The notes beneath the pieces were generated by a model that worked only from the letters and a program-made list of their open reading frames with translations, was not told where the DNA came from and searched no databases. A DNA stretch of 64,000 nucleotides. Source: Candidatus Kapaibacterium sp. (GTDB taxonomy: Bacteria; Bacteroidota; Ignavibacteria; Kapaibacteriales; UBA7675). The stretch covers positions 78,472-142,471 of the forward strand of contig JANQRB010000025.1 of assembly GCA_028284775.1 (NCBI GenBank). Reading direction: 5' to 3'. A program made the translations under genes and the position numbers. This document shows, piece by piece, positions 10,601 through 17,354 of the stretch (the stretch's first letter is position 1; each line of letters begins with the position of its first letter).

Positions 10601-12691
10601 CGGCGTGGTAATTTCCGTCAGCAGATAGGAATTGGCATAGGGCGTCGGCCTTTCTTCCCCGGATAATACAGGAGCGTTAGCTTCCTGCGTAACGTCGCCT
10701 TGATCATTGGGTAAGTCCTTGACCGAGAATAGGTTGTCGCTGTCGGTGTCATCTTCGGACCCGGCCATGTTCAGGCCGAATTGCAGCGTAGACTCCTTGC
10801 GTGAGTATACCGGCAGACCGTAGACATAGCGCGCGCCGTCGGGCTTGCAGACGGCGATTTCACCGATCGAGCGCAAGAAGTTTTTTTCCTCGCCGCTGAG
10901 GTTGTCGAAGTTGTCTTCGTAGTAGCGGAGGAAGTAGTCGCGCGAGGTCTGATCTTTGTTAAACGAGCGATAGTATATTTTTTGTCCGCCGCTTTGCTGG
11001 TGAACGAGCATCTCTTCCAGCGTTGAATAGGCTATATGCGACGACCTTCCGCTGCGCTCGCCTTCATTCAGCGAAGCGAAAACCTTGTTGGTGGACATGC
11101 TGAAGCTTGCATTATTCACCAAGCCGCCGATTGCATCAACTTCGGTGTTGTTGCTGACGGCAACGGCTTTGTCGTCCTGCGCGAACTCCACGCTGCCGCC
11201 ACGGTCGCCGATAAAGCGAAAGAAATAGGGTTCGCCGTCGCTGCCGGCGGCATTCTCGTCGATCGTCCGAAAGTGATGCGGCATCGAAGCGGTTGCATTC
11301 TGCAAGCCTTCGACAACACTATGGCTGTATCCCATTCCGACGTGAACGCCTGAACCGGTATTGGTGCCTTCGCTGCCGCCGGCGGGACCTCCGCTTTCTT
11401 CTTCGCCATCTTTGCCGGGCGCGTTAAATGTCATGCCCAATTGTTGGATCGTGCTGCCATTGTATACACGGTTGGGACGGTACTGGCCGGGCTGCCGATG
11501 GTGCAGTCGAAAACCGCCGATCATTCCTTCGCCGGTGGCAATGAAGTTGTCGGCATTGCTGTGTGGAATAGCCAGAAAGTGGTCGCGGCGCGTGTAGGGC
11601 AGCTCCTTTTCCAGCGAATAGTCCATAAGCGTGTTGGCATCTAGCGCATCGCCGGAATACATATAGCCATAGGCGTCACGGTTGATCTGCTCGTAGTTAA
11701 TCTGATTCGTGTAATTGCCGAAGATTCCGCCTTCATACCCATCAGGTAAAAAACTGCTTTTGCCGCCCTTGGTATTAAGGACGCCGACTTTAACGTTGAA
11801 AGAGTAGCCGTAACTCGGCTTGTAGGCTACGGTACGCACCGGGTCGGAGGCCAGCGCCAGGCCGTAGCGCGCCGTCGTCATCAGCAGCGAGTTTGATGCC
11901 TGATAGAGTCCCAGCGATTTCAAACCCTTCACAAAAGACTTTTTGCCGACTTCGCGAAATCCTTCGAGATAATAGCCCGGGTTGAGCCGGTAGGAAAACC
12001 CAAAGCCCTTGTCTGCCGAGAGCGAAGTGCCGAGGCTGGCGAGCCCCTTGATATAGGCTGAAATTCCGACGTCGAAACCGAATCCCTTGTAGCTATTGTA
12101 ACGCAGGGTCAGCGAGGCTGAAAGATTCGGATTGTACTCATTGCTGCTGGCGCCATTCTTGGGCAGGCCGTTAACCTTGCCTGAACTAACATCGCTCTGG
12201 CCCGCCATTGCATCCTGCGCCGGTTTATTATTGGCGTCGGGTTTATCCGCGCTGAAAAACTCATAGGAAGCGTGTGCGCCGACGCTAATGGTCTGGTGGG
12301 AGTGCGTCCGGGTCCAATACCGAACATCGGCGGCGTAATGATCATCCGGAAAACCGGCGATGGGCCGCGAGATCGCGCCGGGGTTGAGCGTCCAGCCGTA
12401 GCCGACCCAGGAGGCTTCCTGCTCGGGCGTAAGACCGCTGTGATAGGACAGCGAAATCGGATAGCCCGCGCCGTTAGGCCCTGGAATGTTAATTAGGGGA
12501 AGGTTGTAGGTGAAGGAGCCGCTGAACTCGTTGACCATACTTGTCGTGGCCACCGGCTCGAAACTGCTGAACTCGGGTTGGGCCGGACCGCCCGTCAGCG
12601 CCGGGGCCGCGATCGGTGCGACAAATTGCAGGACGAGACTAAGGCCGCTCAGCAGTGCGAGAGTTTTTAGGATGTTCGTTTGTCGTTGCAT
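4637..12691 (-). CDS. giant RHS/SpvB-like secreted protein
   Basis: A 2684-residue protein with a signal peptide (TLALLSGLSLVLQFVAPIAAPA). Residues about 45 to 115 carry the N-terminal signature of Bacteroidota RHS/YD-repeat proteins: a stretch with 'FSGSFTYNLPL', then 'PISLSYHSG' and 'ASWVGYGWTLNPGAISR'. The middle is long, rich in Asp, Asn and aromatic residues, and lacks clear repeats. Near the C-terminus there is one YD-like unit (YRYNAEGRLVRRM followed by a Gly/Thr/Lys stretch). I see no RHS closing motif (DPxG) and no recognisable toxin domain; the tail is charged (GAVKNRLKQE...KARGKQ) and there is no T9SS sorting domain. RHS-family shells usually form cocoon-like beta cages around a C-terminal cargo. 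Whether this one carries a cargo is unknown. It is coupled to the exported protein at 3876-4640. Confidence 0.85.
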   Translation of the reverse strand: MQRQTNILKTLALLSGLSLVLQFVAPIAAPALTGGPAQPEFSSFEPVATTSMVNEFSGSFTYNLPLINIPGPNGAGYPISLSYHSGLTPEQEASWVGYGWTLNPGAISRPIAGFPDDHYAADVRYWTRTHSHQTISVGAHASYEFFSADKPDANNKPAQDAMAGQSDVSSGKVNGLPKNGASSNEYNPNLSASLTLRYNSYKGFGFDVGISAYIKGLASLGTSLSADKGFGFSYRLNPGYYLEGFREVGKKSFVKGLKSLGLYQASNSLLMTTARYGLALASDPVRTVAYKPSYGYSFNVKVGVLNTKGGKSSFLPDGYEGGIFGNYTNQINYEQINRDAYGYMYSGDALDANTLMDYSLEKELPYTRRDHFLAIPHSNADNFIATGEGMIGGFRLHHRQPGQYRPNRVYNGSTIQQLGMTFNAPGKDGEEESGGPAGGSEGTNTGSGVHVGMGYSHSVVEGLQNATASMPHHFRTIDENAAGSDGEPYFFRFIGDRGGSVEFAQDDKAVAVSNNTEVDAIGGLVNNASFSMSTNKVFASLNEGERSGRSSHIAYSTLEEMLVHQQSGGQKIYYRSFNKDQTSRDYFLRYYEDNFDNLSGEEKNFLRSIGEIAVCKPDGARYVYGLPVYSRKESTLQFGLNMAGSEDDTDSDNLFSVKDLPNDQGDVTQEANAPVLSGEERPTPYANSYLLTEITTPDYLDRTNDGPTPDDFGGYVKFNYRYAMLPYVQNDYSADALNHLSNKSGADDKYWYQWRVPYSGMLYERGTLSDGRDDVGQVSRGQKEVYFLESIETRSHIAYFVTNHSDLTVGAANEIVLQGSGLERGDAFEALQNERSALSSLNATAAKNKFDTSNDGPDATIRNAQGEALNKSEVLERVELFAKDADGNAESLVKTVHFEYVNRMDNGYHLDPEEPEPFHELVPDDLPNASTVTEVVGGDIAFVRRRGKLTLRKVWFEHAGIVNARIAPYTFGYHYRNVLDLELPPESSSKYADLFDCVDEYKKNDFYDINEFDPQNPQYHAANTDPWGYYRMDGAIRHREMRNWLDQTPNADFDPAAWHLKWIGLPSGGEIHVHYEQNDYSYVQDRRATAMVGMVNSPNDSDTRMYVDVAGDLGIPMSAPFTNQANNRELHLYREFLRDYFSISPGYNQARERVYFKLLYALNNGAAANLDRNNGEAEYISGYAYVDNVDIDNDGLFLELGTPNEDFTIPRTICDEFLKTHMRGVFTESGGHFAALFNNKINGLLTSAQDDIPGLVEDLLSIGANVFADPECGEMSNAFSYLRLPLLRRKLGGGVRVKHLLLYDRGMTDEQGMLSEESALYGREYHYETIENGLRISSGVAANEPRSIREENALLRPMQKQRALTGFWRNVLSGNSKWQIEGPLGEYLLPAPSVGYSRVIVTDIHNPERAQTGSARPGQTTSGFTVMDFHTSRDWPLARHTSYTQPNRKQWQPLPVFTHFGGAIVDHESVTQGYSFVLFDISGQPAQVSTYAGSWADFLDENPPETADWSPSTQINYSYFQPGDKIQLFDGVHRALRESYPGKEMEVVMAGKSITDITVDGRLEMDIGVSQKGNPPTATPTFSLFPEANYNEAELRTHVTSKVVRYPAIVKSIETKTNEIHKITENLAFDPRSGAPVISRTRDGYDGLTPLVTNNLPDHDGSYYTASLPAAQQYDAMSQKADNERLILRSNTLCNLSTTYGKDGNGVYIGVYAASDQCRCLFLDKVGPGDLLEVVHVGSGDILGVFHVEKLSGQRIDLLPTYYSAAHDPAMLGEVVTFSIVRSGRTNQLGLSAGSLTSYGGNPGFVLPEELRRRQQFVDQLNKLLRAGGGSILGSELPAGLQFILDPDIMPPPQCMALPPDEAIDITVNENEVLIEIGRGRTVNTQVQGSHPLVSTLNGLLNQFWGHVVDGNIVSSADQTIVQSCPVVSFDDKQYRRAALRAIQEAINNAIDLLPASNFAKIMNGEGEPVEGLILAMSLVPTDDDNYDREGPTALRHDGVGTPYLSSLRLLLGEDTILESWAQGNSLSNLMLANFPWSSNVPAPLKCVEAVVAPGFFTSAMGAFSQDIDGYLLFNDYAPTPPPGQPYRYDDIRFAFLEVVETQTPYFSSTIGNPCPADNILQSSRYDRWTKNFVSATIPPDAMRFLLDEDGNLKLYRGAEECCPVDVADDGSALVWNFCPDTDAILGGAFVRSVLSASATSYSDDWNYSGQTISGITPAGANIYETGERGKWRLKAAYTYDTQVVGGALVNNYDPTWTPLAQPQDRKVHNDAGVFHNFEFFDWRAASPAAANDWLEVSAVTRYSPDGAALEEVDALGIYSAAKFGYRNMMPYLTGRNAPYDALKFESFENVYPGNFAEDGLAVDPQLIVDDYVHTGRHSLKIMHNTAGPKYEDIPVLRDADGDSRGWTVDVWMRVGEPRYDESALTPPLRCVVTGGATNYNFVQIARSGEWALLQAHIAGGEFGVGGAGPTSFDLTIENTAAYNLRIDDLRVQPEDASMTCYVYDKDRLLLLASLDDQHFSTLYRYNAEGRLVRRMRETERGIKTLTEKHYHVPLSDRHKAYTWDPIESPFDPFNDEDDDPNIGTSLVQPGTGATNAGQLLPGVKSGAAPNRFDLLNIQLSPDKQSVQLPDSVELELPNFRKPGLADSNLLRGPDSAGSGLKGAVKNRLKQEINTSVQKARGKQ

Positions 12692-12745
12692 GGTTAAATC
12701 ACTCGGAAGAATAGATCAGCAGGTTCACGCTGCGGCGCAAGGCCG

Positions 12746-13414
12746 CTACATATCTTTTCGATGGAAGACAAAATGTTGCAGGCCCGTAGCAAAGAGCTCG
12801 TCCCGAAAGATGAAATCGAATGTCTCGGCTCGGCGGAACTCATTCTCTTCACGCTGCGGAGTAAAGACAAACAGAATCGTCCGACCTGGGTGCAATCCGT
12901 AAACATTTTCGAGGGTCGATAAGACCGGCCGGTACTCGATGTCGTTTACGATCAGCTTCACACGCTCTTCCATGCCGAAATTCATATTGTAGGAGCGCTC
13001 GCGATATTCGTCGTAGGAATCGAGGTCGCGCATCATCAGGTCCACCTCGTTGCCGCTCTGGCCCTCAGGCACGAGACTCAGAGCTATGTAGATATTGCGG
13101 GCGTAGATTGCCGTTAAACTGTCGATATAGGCTTGCGGCCGGCGCTCGCCGCGCAGATCCTGCGCCACAAGCTGCGAGGATGGCAGCATCCTGGCGCTAA
13201 GTCGCAGACCGTTCAGACTTTTGCTGATGGTCACGCCGCCGTCTGCCGCCTTGTCGAAGCCGGTCTCCCATGCTTCGCCCTCTGTCTCGCTTGCACAGGC
13301 CACGCAGAACACGAGCAAAACAAGAACTGTGTTAATGCTAACAGGTTTTTGCAAGCACAGCGATCCCCGTATGGATGGGGGAAGAAGTTTCCCTGTCCGG
13401 CCGCCGCGCTTCAT
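12746..13414 (-). CDS. small exported or lipid-anchored protein, unknown function
   Basis: A 222-residue protein with one hydrophobic segment near the N-terminus (VSINTVLVLLVFCVACAS) that ends in two Cys; it may be a lipoprotein, although the lipobox is not canonical. The remainder is soluble, charged, and ends in an aromatic/basic tail (LQHFVFHRKDM). No family recognised. The ATG overlaps the stop of the upstream OmpH-like gene (TAATG at 13412-13416), indicating translational coupling. An in-frame TTG giving MQKPVSINTV would produce a shorter, more typical signal peptide and is an alternative start. It lies 54 bases before the RHS-like giant. Confidence 0.75.
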   Translation of the reverse strand: MKRGGRTGKLLPPSIRGSLCLQKPVSINTVLVLLVFCVACASETEGEAWETGFDKAADGGVTISKSLNGLRLSARMLPSSQLVAQDLRGERRPQAYIDSLTAIYARNIYIALSLVPEGQSGNEVDLMMRDLDSYDEYRERSYNMNFGMEERVKLIVNDIEYRPVLSTLENVYGLHPGRTILFVFTPQREENEFRRAETFDFIFRDELFATGLQHFVFHRKDM

Positions 13415-13956
13415 TATTGTTTCTCTCCCCGATACGCGCTGTTTAATTCCCGCAAGACTTCTTCCGTAATATCGCAGGCCGCATCACCGTACATAATGTT
13501 GCCGTCGGCGGTTGTACCGAGCACCACGTCATAGCCCTCTTCACGCCCATAGTGTTCAACAAACACATTAATTTGCTCGAGCACGCCTTCGAGTAGTTTA
13601 TCTTCACTCTCTCGCGCTTTGCGCTCCAGCGAGCGGCGATAGTCGTTAAGGTTACGCTGTTGTAAGTCCAGATATTCCTCTCGGCGGCGGCGGTCGTCTC
13701 CGCTCATTTCCTTAAAGTCGCTGTTGTATTGATGCAGGGCGCGACGAAAATCAGACTCCAGCGTATCGACATTCGAATGCCAGAGCTCCTTCTTGTCGTC
13801 CAGTGCGTCGCGTACTTCCTTCATGCCTTCGTAGTCCGCCAGGATGACGCCGGAACGGATATATGCGATAGACGGCTTGGTAGAAACAGTCAGTACAAGT
13901 AAACAGATATTCAGTCCGGCAAGCACTAAGAGACTTATGACATAAAGCGTTTTCAT
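13414..13956 (-). CDS. OmpH/Skp-like periplasmic protein
   Basis: About 180 residues from the ATG at 13954-13956, which is preceded by an AAGGA Shine-Dalgarno. The frame is open further upstream, but that extension overlaps the preceding gene and lacks a signal sequence. The N-terminus is a signal peptide or anchor (TLYVISLLVLAGLNICLLVL). It is followed by a motif typical of OmpH/Skp proteins (IAYIRSGVILADYEGMKE, compare 'VxxVdsqrvl..ypg.k'), a long charged alpha-helical hairpin (residues about 55 to 125, many E/R/K/D/Q), and a C-terminal beta part (YDVVLGTTADGNIMYGD) with the 'D.T.EVL..LN..Y' ending usual in the family. Skp holds unfolded outer-membrane proteins in the periplasm. Its place inside a cluster of very large exported proteins fits a dedicated chaperone, which is an inference. 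Confidence 0.85.
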   Translation of the reverse strand: MKTLYVISLLVLAGLNICLLVLTVSTKPSIAYIRSGVILADYEGMKEVRDALDDKKELWHSNVDTLESDFRRALHQYNSDFKEMSGDDRRRREEYLDLQQRNLNDYRRSLERKARESEDKLLEGVLEQINVFVEHYGREEGYDVVLGTTADGNIMYGDAACDITEEVLRELNSAYRGEKQ

Positions 13957-14018
13957 CAGACGGTCCTTGCATGGCAGGCCATGCCGATCGTTGTTACAGT
14001 CACGGAATATTCGATTAG

Positions 14019-16310
14019 TCACTTTGTACAGGTTACGATGCCGCTTTTGTGTCCGTCCGGGGTATACAGTCGATACACATAGCTGCCCGGCGGGAGCCGC
14101 AATCCCTTGCTGTTCGCGGCGTCCCATTGCACTTCCCTGCTGCCCGCCGGCAGGACGCCGTCGATGACTCGCGCAATTTCCCGGCCATCGAGCGAATAAA
14201 TTGCGAGCAAGACCTTGCCGGCGTGATCGATGTTAATGTTGAAATGTAGTTTCGAAGTAAATGGGTTGGGAAAGACGCTGATCTGATTGTGCGCTTGGCG
14301 CAGCCTCTGCAGTCCCCGACCTTCTTCGAGAAGGTTATCGCCATTGATGTGCAGTCCGCTAAACGTTTCGAGCCTTTCGCCGGCATGCGGCCACTGCACG
14401 ACGGCGGAGTCAATCACACTGTTCGCGCCCAGACCGAAGTGAAGCAATTTCGGATCCTGCATGAGCAAGCCGCGGCCGGACGTGACGCTGCGGGTAAGTA
14501 CTATGTCCCCGACGTAGAGGCGAACTAAGGCACCAATCGCTTCTTTGTTTCCCGATAGACCTTTGAGTCTGAGCTTAACATAATTTCCCCTTTGCGACGA
14601 TTCATTGCGCAAAAGACGCAGCCTGCCGCGATCGCAGCAGACGAGGTCCAGCCTGCCGTCGTAATCGAAATCAAGCAACATCCCGTCTCGTTCGAATACG
14701 GACTCGTGCAGACCGTATTCGTGGGAGCGTAAGGCGAAACTATGATCCGCCCGCTGGATGTATAGCTCGGCGAAGTGACATTCATCGCCCGATGCCAGAT
14801 AAATGTCCAGCAGACCGTCATTGTTAACATCACCCCAGGTGGCGGCGCCGAGACGCTCGTCGAAAGCAAGCCCTGCCGGCCGGAGGGCCGTTGCCGCGGT
14901 CGCCGCGTTACGCTGTTCGTTGGGCAGGATATAATCGGCATGCAGACGGCTGGTATGCCGCGCCGACAGCATATATGGCTGCAACAAATCAAGATCGCCG
15001 TCATTGTCATAGTCGGCCCAGTCGCCGCCGACACCGATGCCTTCCTGCATGCCAAGGCCGGCATTCCGGGCGAAGCGTTCCATTACATTGCCGAATGCCG
15101 ATGCTGCGCGGTTCTCCCAGAGTTTTCCACGCCCGGACGAAGCGCTGCTCACGAACAGATCGGGGTCACCATCGCTGTCGAAATCTACCCAGGATGCGCC
15201 GCGCAAAACTCCGGTCTCCGGCTCTGAATACAGCAGAGTTGTACTGTCTTTGAAGCCAGAGCCCTTAGTGTTAACAAACAGGAACCCCCTGTTGAAATCC
15301 GAGGCATTGTTGCCTGCCGATGCAATGAAGATATCGGGATACGCATCGTTATTGAAGTCGGCGATGCTAAAGCTGCTCACTGCCCCTAAAGCCGTCAGGC
15401 CTCGTAACTCCTGTTCGCGGAACTGCATATTGCCCCGATTGTAAAAGATGCGCAGCGGCTGCTTCAGGGAGTCGGACGATCCGATAAACAGGACATCGCT
15501 GCGTCCGTCATTGTCCATGTCGATAAAGGCGCCGGCGCCCGGTCTGCCCGACAGACCGATATCAGCAGTAACCTCTCTGAAACCGGCATCGACCGTATTG
15601 AGAAAGAGGCGTCCGTCCGCGAGCAAGTCAATACGACCGTTTTCGTCCACATCAGCCCATGCTACGCTATTAAAGTTCAATGAATCAGGCAAGGCGCTCT
15701 CGATCGTCACATCGCGGAGTGCCGGCGTCAGGAATGTATCGGTATAGTGAATTTCCAGGTCCAGGGCATAAGCGAATACCCCATAGCGCCACTGTTGATC
15801 GCGGCCTTTAAGATACTGCCAGAAATAGCGTTCACCGCTCCGATTGATGCAACGAGCCTCCCTGGCGCGGGAATCCGAAACTATACTCACGCCCGGCTTG
15901 AGATTGTCGATGCCTATGAAAACCTGGTTGTTGTCGACGAAAACCGGTCTGGGCAATTTAACAAGCACCGCCTCCTTGCCGTTAATCTCTTTATCGATTA
16001 CCAGAGGCTCGATCAGATCTTTGCCGATTGCCGGCAGAGCAGCGCCGCCCTCGTAACCGTAAAGGTGCAGCACGGCCGCATTCGCTGTGGCATCACCGAC
16101 GAGCAGCAGCATCACCTGCTCGATAAAGCCCGGTGCCGCAAGGTCGAAACGCGCCACGTGCATCTCGACCGTCGGGTCAGTGTACAACAAGAGCGGTACA
16201 TCGGGATCGTAACAACGGAGAGTCTCTCCTGCCGCCGTGAAGGGGTGAATTAACACCGCTACGACAAGCGTCAACAGAACTAATCGCGAGAGATATTTCG
16301 AATACAGCAT
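14019..16310 (-). CDS. FG-GAP/VCBS propeller protein with UnbV domain and T9SS sorting domain
   Basis: About 763 residues from the ATG at 16308-16310, the start that gives a signal peptide (MLYSKYLSRLVLLTLVVAVLIHP); a longer frame goes up to 16406. Seven FG-GAP units are visible, each with a D-x-D/N-x-D-G/A-x-x-D calcium loop (DVDENGRID, DMDNDGRSD, DFNNDAYPD, DFDSDGDPD, DYDNDGDLD, DVNNDGLLD, DFDYDGRLD), enough for a seven-bladed propeller. Then comes an ASPIC/UnbV domain ('AIGALVRLYVGD', 'LHFGLGANSVIDSAVVQWP'). The last ~85 residues are a T9SS type A sorting domain starting at FPNPF and ending in SYVYRLYTPDGHKSG. It is thus an extracellular calcium-dependent propeller exported by T9SS. It is the first gene of the minus-strand cluster. 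Confidence 0.93.
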   Translation of the reverse strand: MLYSKYLSRLVLLTLVVAVLIHPFTAAGETLRCYDPDVPLLLYTDPTVEMHVARFDLAAPGFIEQVMLLLVGDATANAAVLHLYGYEGGAALPAIGKDLIEPLVIDKEINGKEAVLVKLPRPVFVDNNQVFIGIDNLKPGVSIVSDSRAREARCINRSGERYFWQYLKGRDQQWRYGVFAYALDLEIHYTDTFLTPALRDVTIESALPDSLNFNSVAWADVDENGRIDLLADGRLFLNTVDAGFREVTADIGLSGRPGAGAFIDMDNDGRSDVLFIGSSDSLKQPLRIFYNRGNMQFREQELRGLTALGAVSSFSIADFNNDAYPDIFIASAGNNASDFNRGFLFVNTKGSGFKDSTTLLYSEPETGVLRGASWVDFDSDGDPDLFVSSASSGRGKLWENRAASAFGNVMERFARNAGLGMQEGIGVGGDWADYDNDGDLDLLQPYMLSARHTSRLHADYILPNEQRNAATAATALRPAGLAFDERLGAATWGDVNNDGLLDIYLASGDECHFAELYIQRADHSFALRSHEYGLHESVFERDGMLLDFDYDGRLDLVCCDRGRLRLLRNESSQRGNYVKLRLKGLSGNKEAIGALVRLYVGDIVLTRSVTSGRGLLMQDPKLLHFGLGANSVIDSAVVQWPHAGERLETFSGLHINGDNLLEEGRGLQRLRQAHNQISVFPNPFTSKLHFNINIDHAGKVLLAIYSLDGREIARVIDGVLPAGSREVQWDAANSKGLRLPPGSYVYRLYTPDGHKSGIVTCTK

Positions 16311-16719
16311 AATAATTCCGGCGCTGATAATTTTCCGCTCTACCTTCCACAGGATGTGCCGATAGCCGCGCATTGTTTTCAAGCTTAGAGCTGCCCCCCG
16401 GCTCACAAAACCGAAGTACTCACCGCAGTCATTCGCTATGTAGCGGTCGCCTGCCCTGCGAACTCTTGAACTACCGACGGCAAAAAAAGAACAGGAAGCG
16501 AATGGTGAAAGAGCAAAGAAGTGAACGAGGGTTCAGCGCTAATGAACTGTTGCTACTTTCGAATGAACGGCAAAAACAGCCAGGGCTGTTTCGCGACTCC
16601 CCCCTAACGGGATGCGCATTGCGGGAAGGGGAATTCGTGGCCTTGCGACTTTTTGCTATTCTTGTGATACATACTACAAAACATAGAATTCCGGCATTGC
16701 GAACCGAGATTGCAGCGAG
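16311..16719. promoter_or_regulatory. divergent intergenic region
   Basis: About 410 bases separate the minus-strand surface-protein cluster (start 16310) from the plus-strand ECF sigma factor (start 16720), so promoters for both units should lie here. No credible coding frame is present. The sequence is AT-richer than its surroundings in the 16640-16700 part, close to the sigma-factor gene. I could not assign -35/-10 boxes with confidence. Confidence 0.45.
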
Positions 16720-17334
16720 GTGAAAGGATTGGCGACCGAGAAAGAACTTCAACGACAGCAAGACTTCCTGGCTCTGCTGAAACCGGTCCGCGCTCCGCTC
16801 GAACGATTTGCGCGAGCACTGACCCGCGATCGGGAGGAGGCCGCCGACCTGGCTGCCGCGACGATTGCAAGCGCCTTCGAACAATTTGACCGGATTCGCG
16901 ATCACCAGGCTTTTCAGTCATTCTGCTTTTCCGTCGCCAGCCGCATCTTCAAGCGGCAGCGACGCCGGGCACGGCTCTTTGGCGTCTTTGACAGAAAATC
17001 GGCCGAGGCACGCGCCGATGATGCTGATTCGACCGAACATAAGGCCGAACTGCGTCAACTCTACGAGGCACTCGATCGCCTGCCCGCCAAACAGAGAGAA
17101 ACGCTGCTGCTCTTTGAGTTGCTGGGTATGAAGCTGGAAGAAATCCGCGCTATCCAGGGCGGCTCGCTCAGCGGCGTCAAATCGCGCCTGGTACGTGGAA
17201 GAAAATCGCTGGCGCGTCAGCTTCGCGAGTATGCCCCTGCCGATCGCCCGCCAAGTGCTCCGAAAGCGAAGTCGACGGACCTTAAGAAGCTGGGGGGGCA
17301 AGATAATCTTAAGGAAGCCACCGTTCGAGTCTGA
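16720..17334 (+). CDS. ECF-type RNA polymerase sigma factor
   Basis: A 204-residue protein with the two ECF sigma domains. Region 2 is near residues 20-85 (pattern 'ALTRDREEAADLAAATIASAF' and 'FCFSVASRIFKRQRRR'). Region 4 is near residues 105-165 ('ALDRLPAKQRETLLLFELLGMKLEEIRAI', then 'SGVKSRLVRGRKSL', the recognition helix). The written start is GTG at 16720; a TTG at 16729 with the preceding GAGGTG as Shine-Dalgarno is an alternative. The gene just downstream encodes a single-span membrane protein in the position where anti-sigma factors are normally found, so a cell-surface signalling pair is likely (inference). Confidence 0.92.
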   Translation: MKGLATEKELQRQQDFLALLKPVRAPLERFARALTRDREEAADLAAATIASAFEQFDRIRDHQAFQSFCFSVASRIFKRQRRRARLFGVFDRKSAEARADDADSTEHKAELRQLYEALDRLPAKQRETLLLFELLGMKLEEIRAIQGGSLSGVKSRLVRGRKSLARQLREYAPADRPPSAPKAKSTDLKKLGGQDNLKEATVRV

Positions 17335-17354
17335 CGACAGATTTCTGTTAACAC

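Noticed and set aside
14019..14127. Long N-terminal extension of the OmpH-like protein (start at 14127)
   Set aside because: It would overlap the preceding gene by over 100 bases and bury the signal peptide; the ATG at 13956 has a Shine-Dalgarno and starts at the signal.
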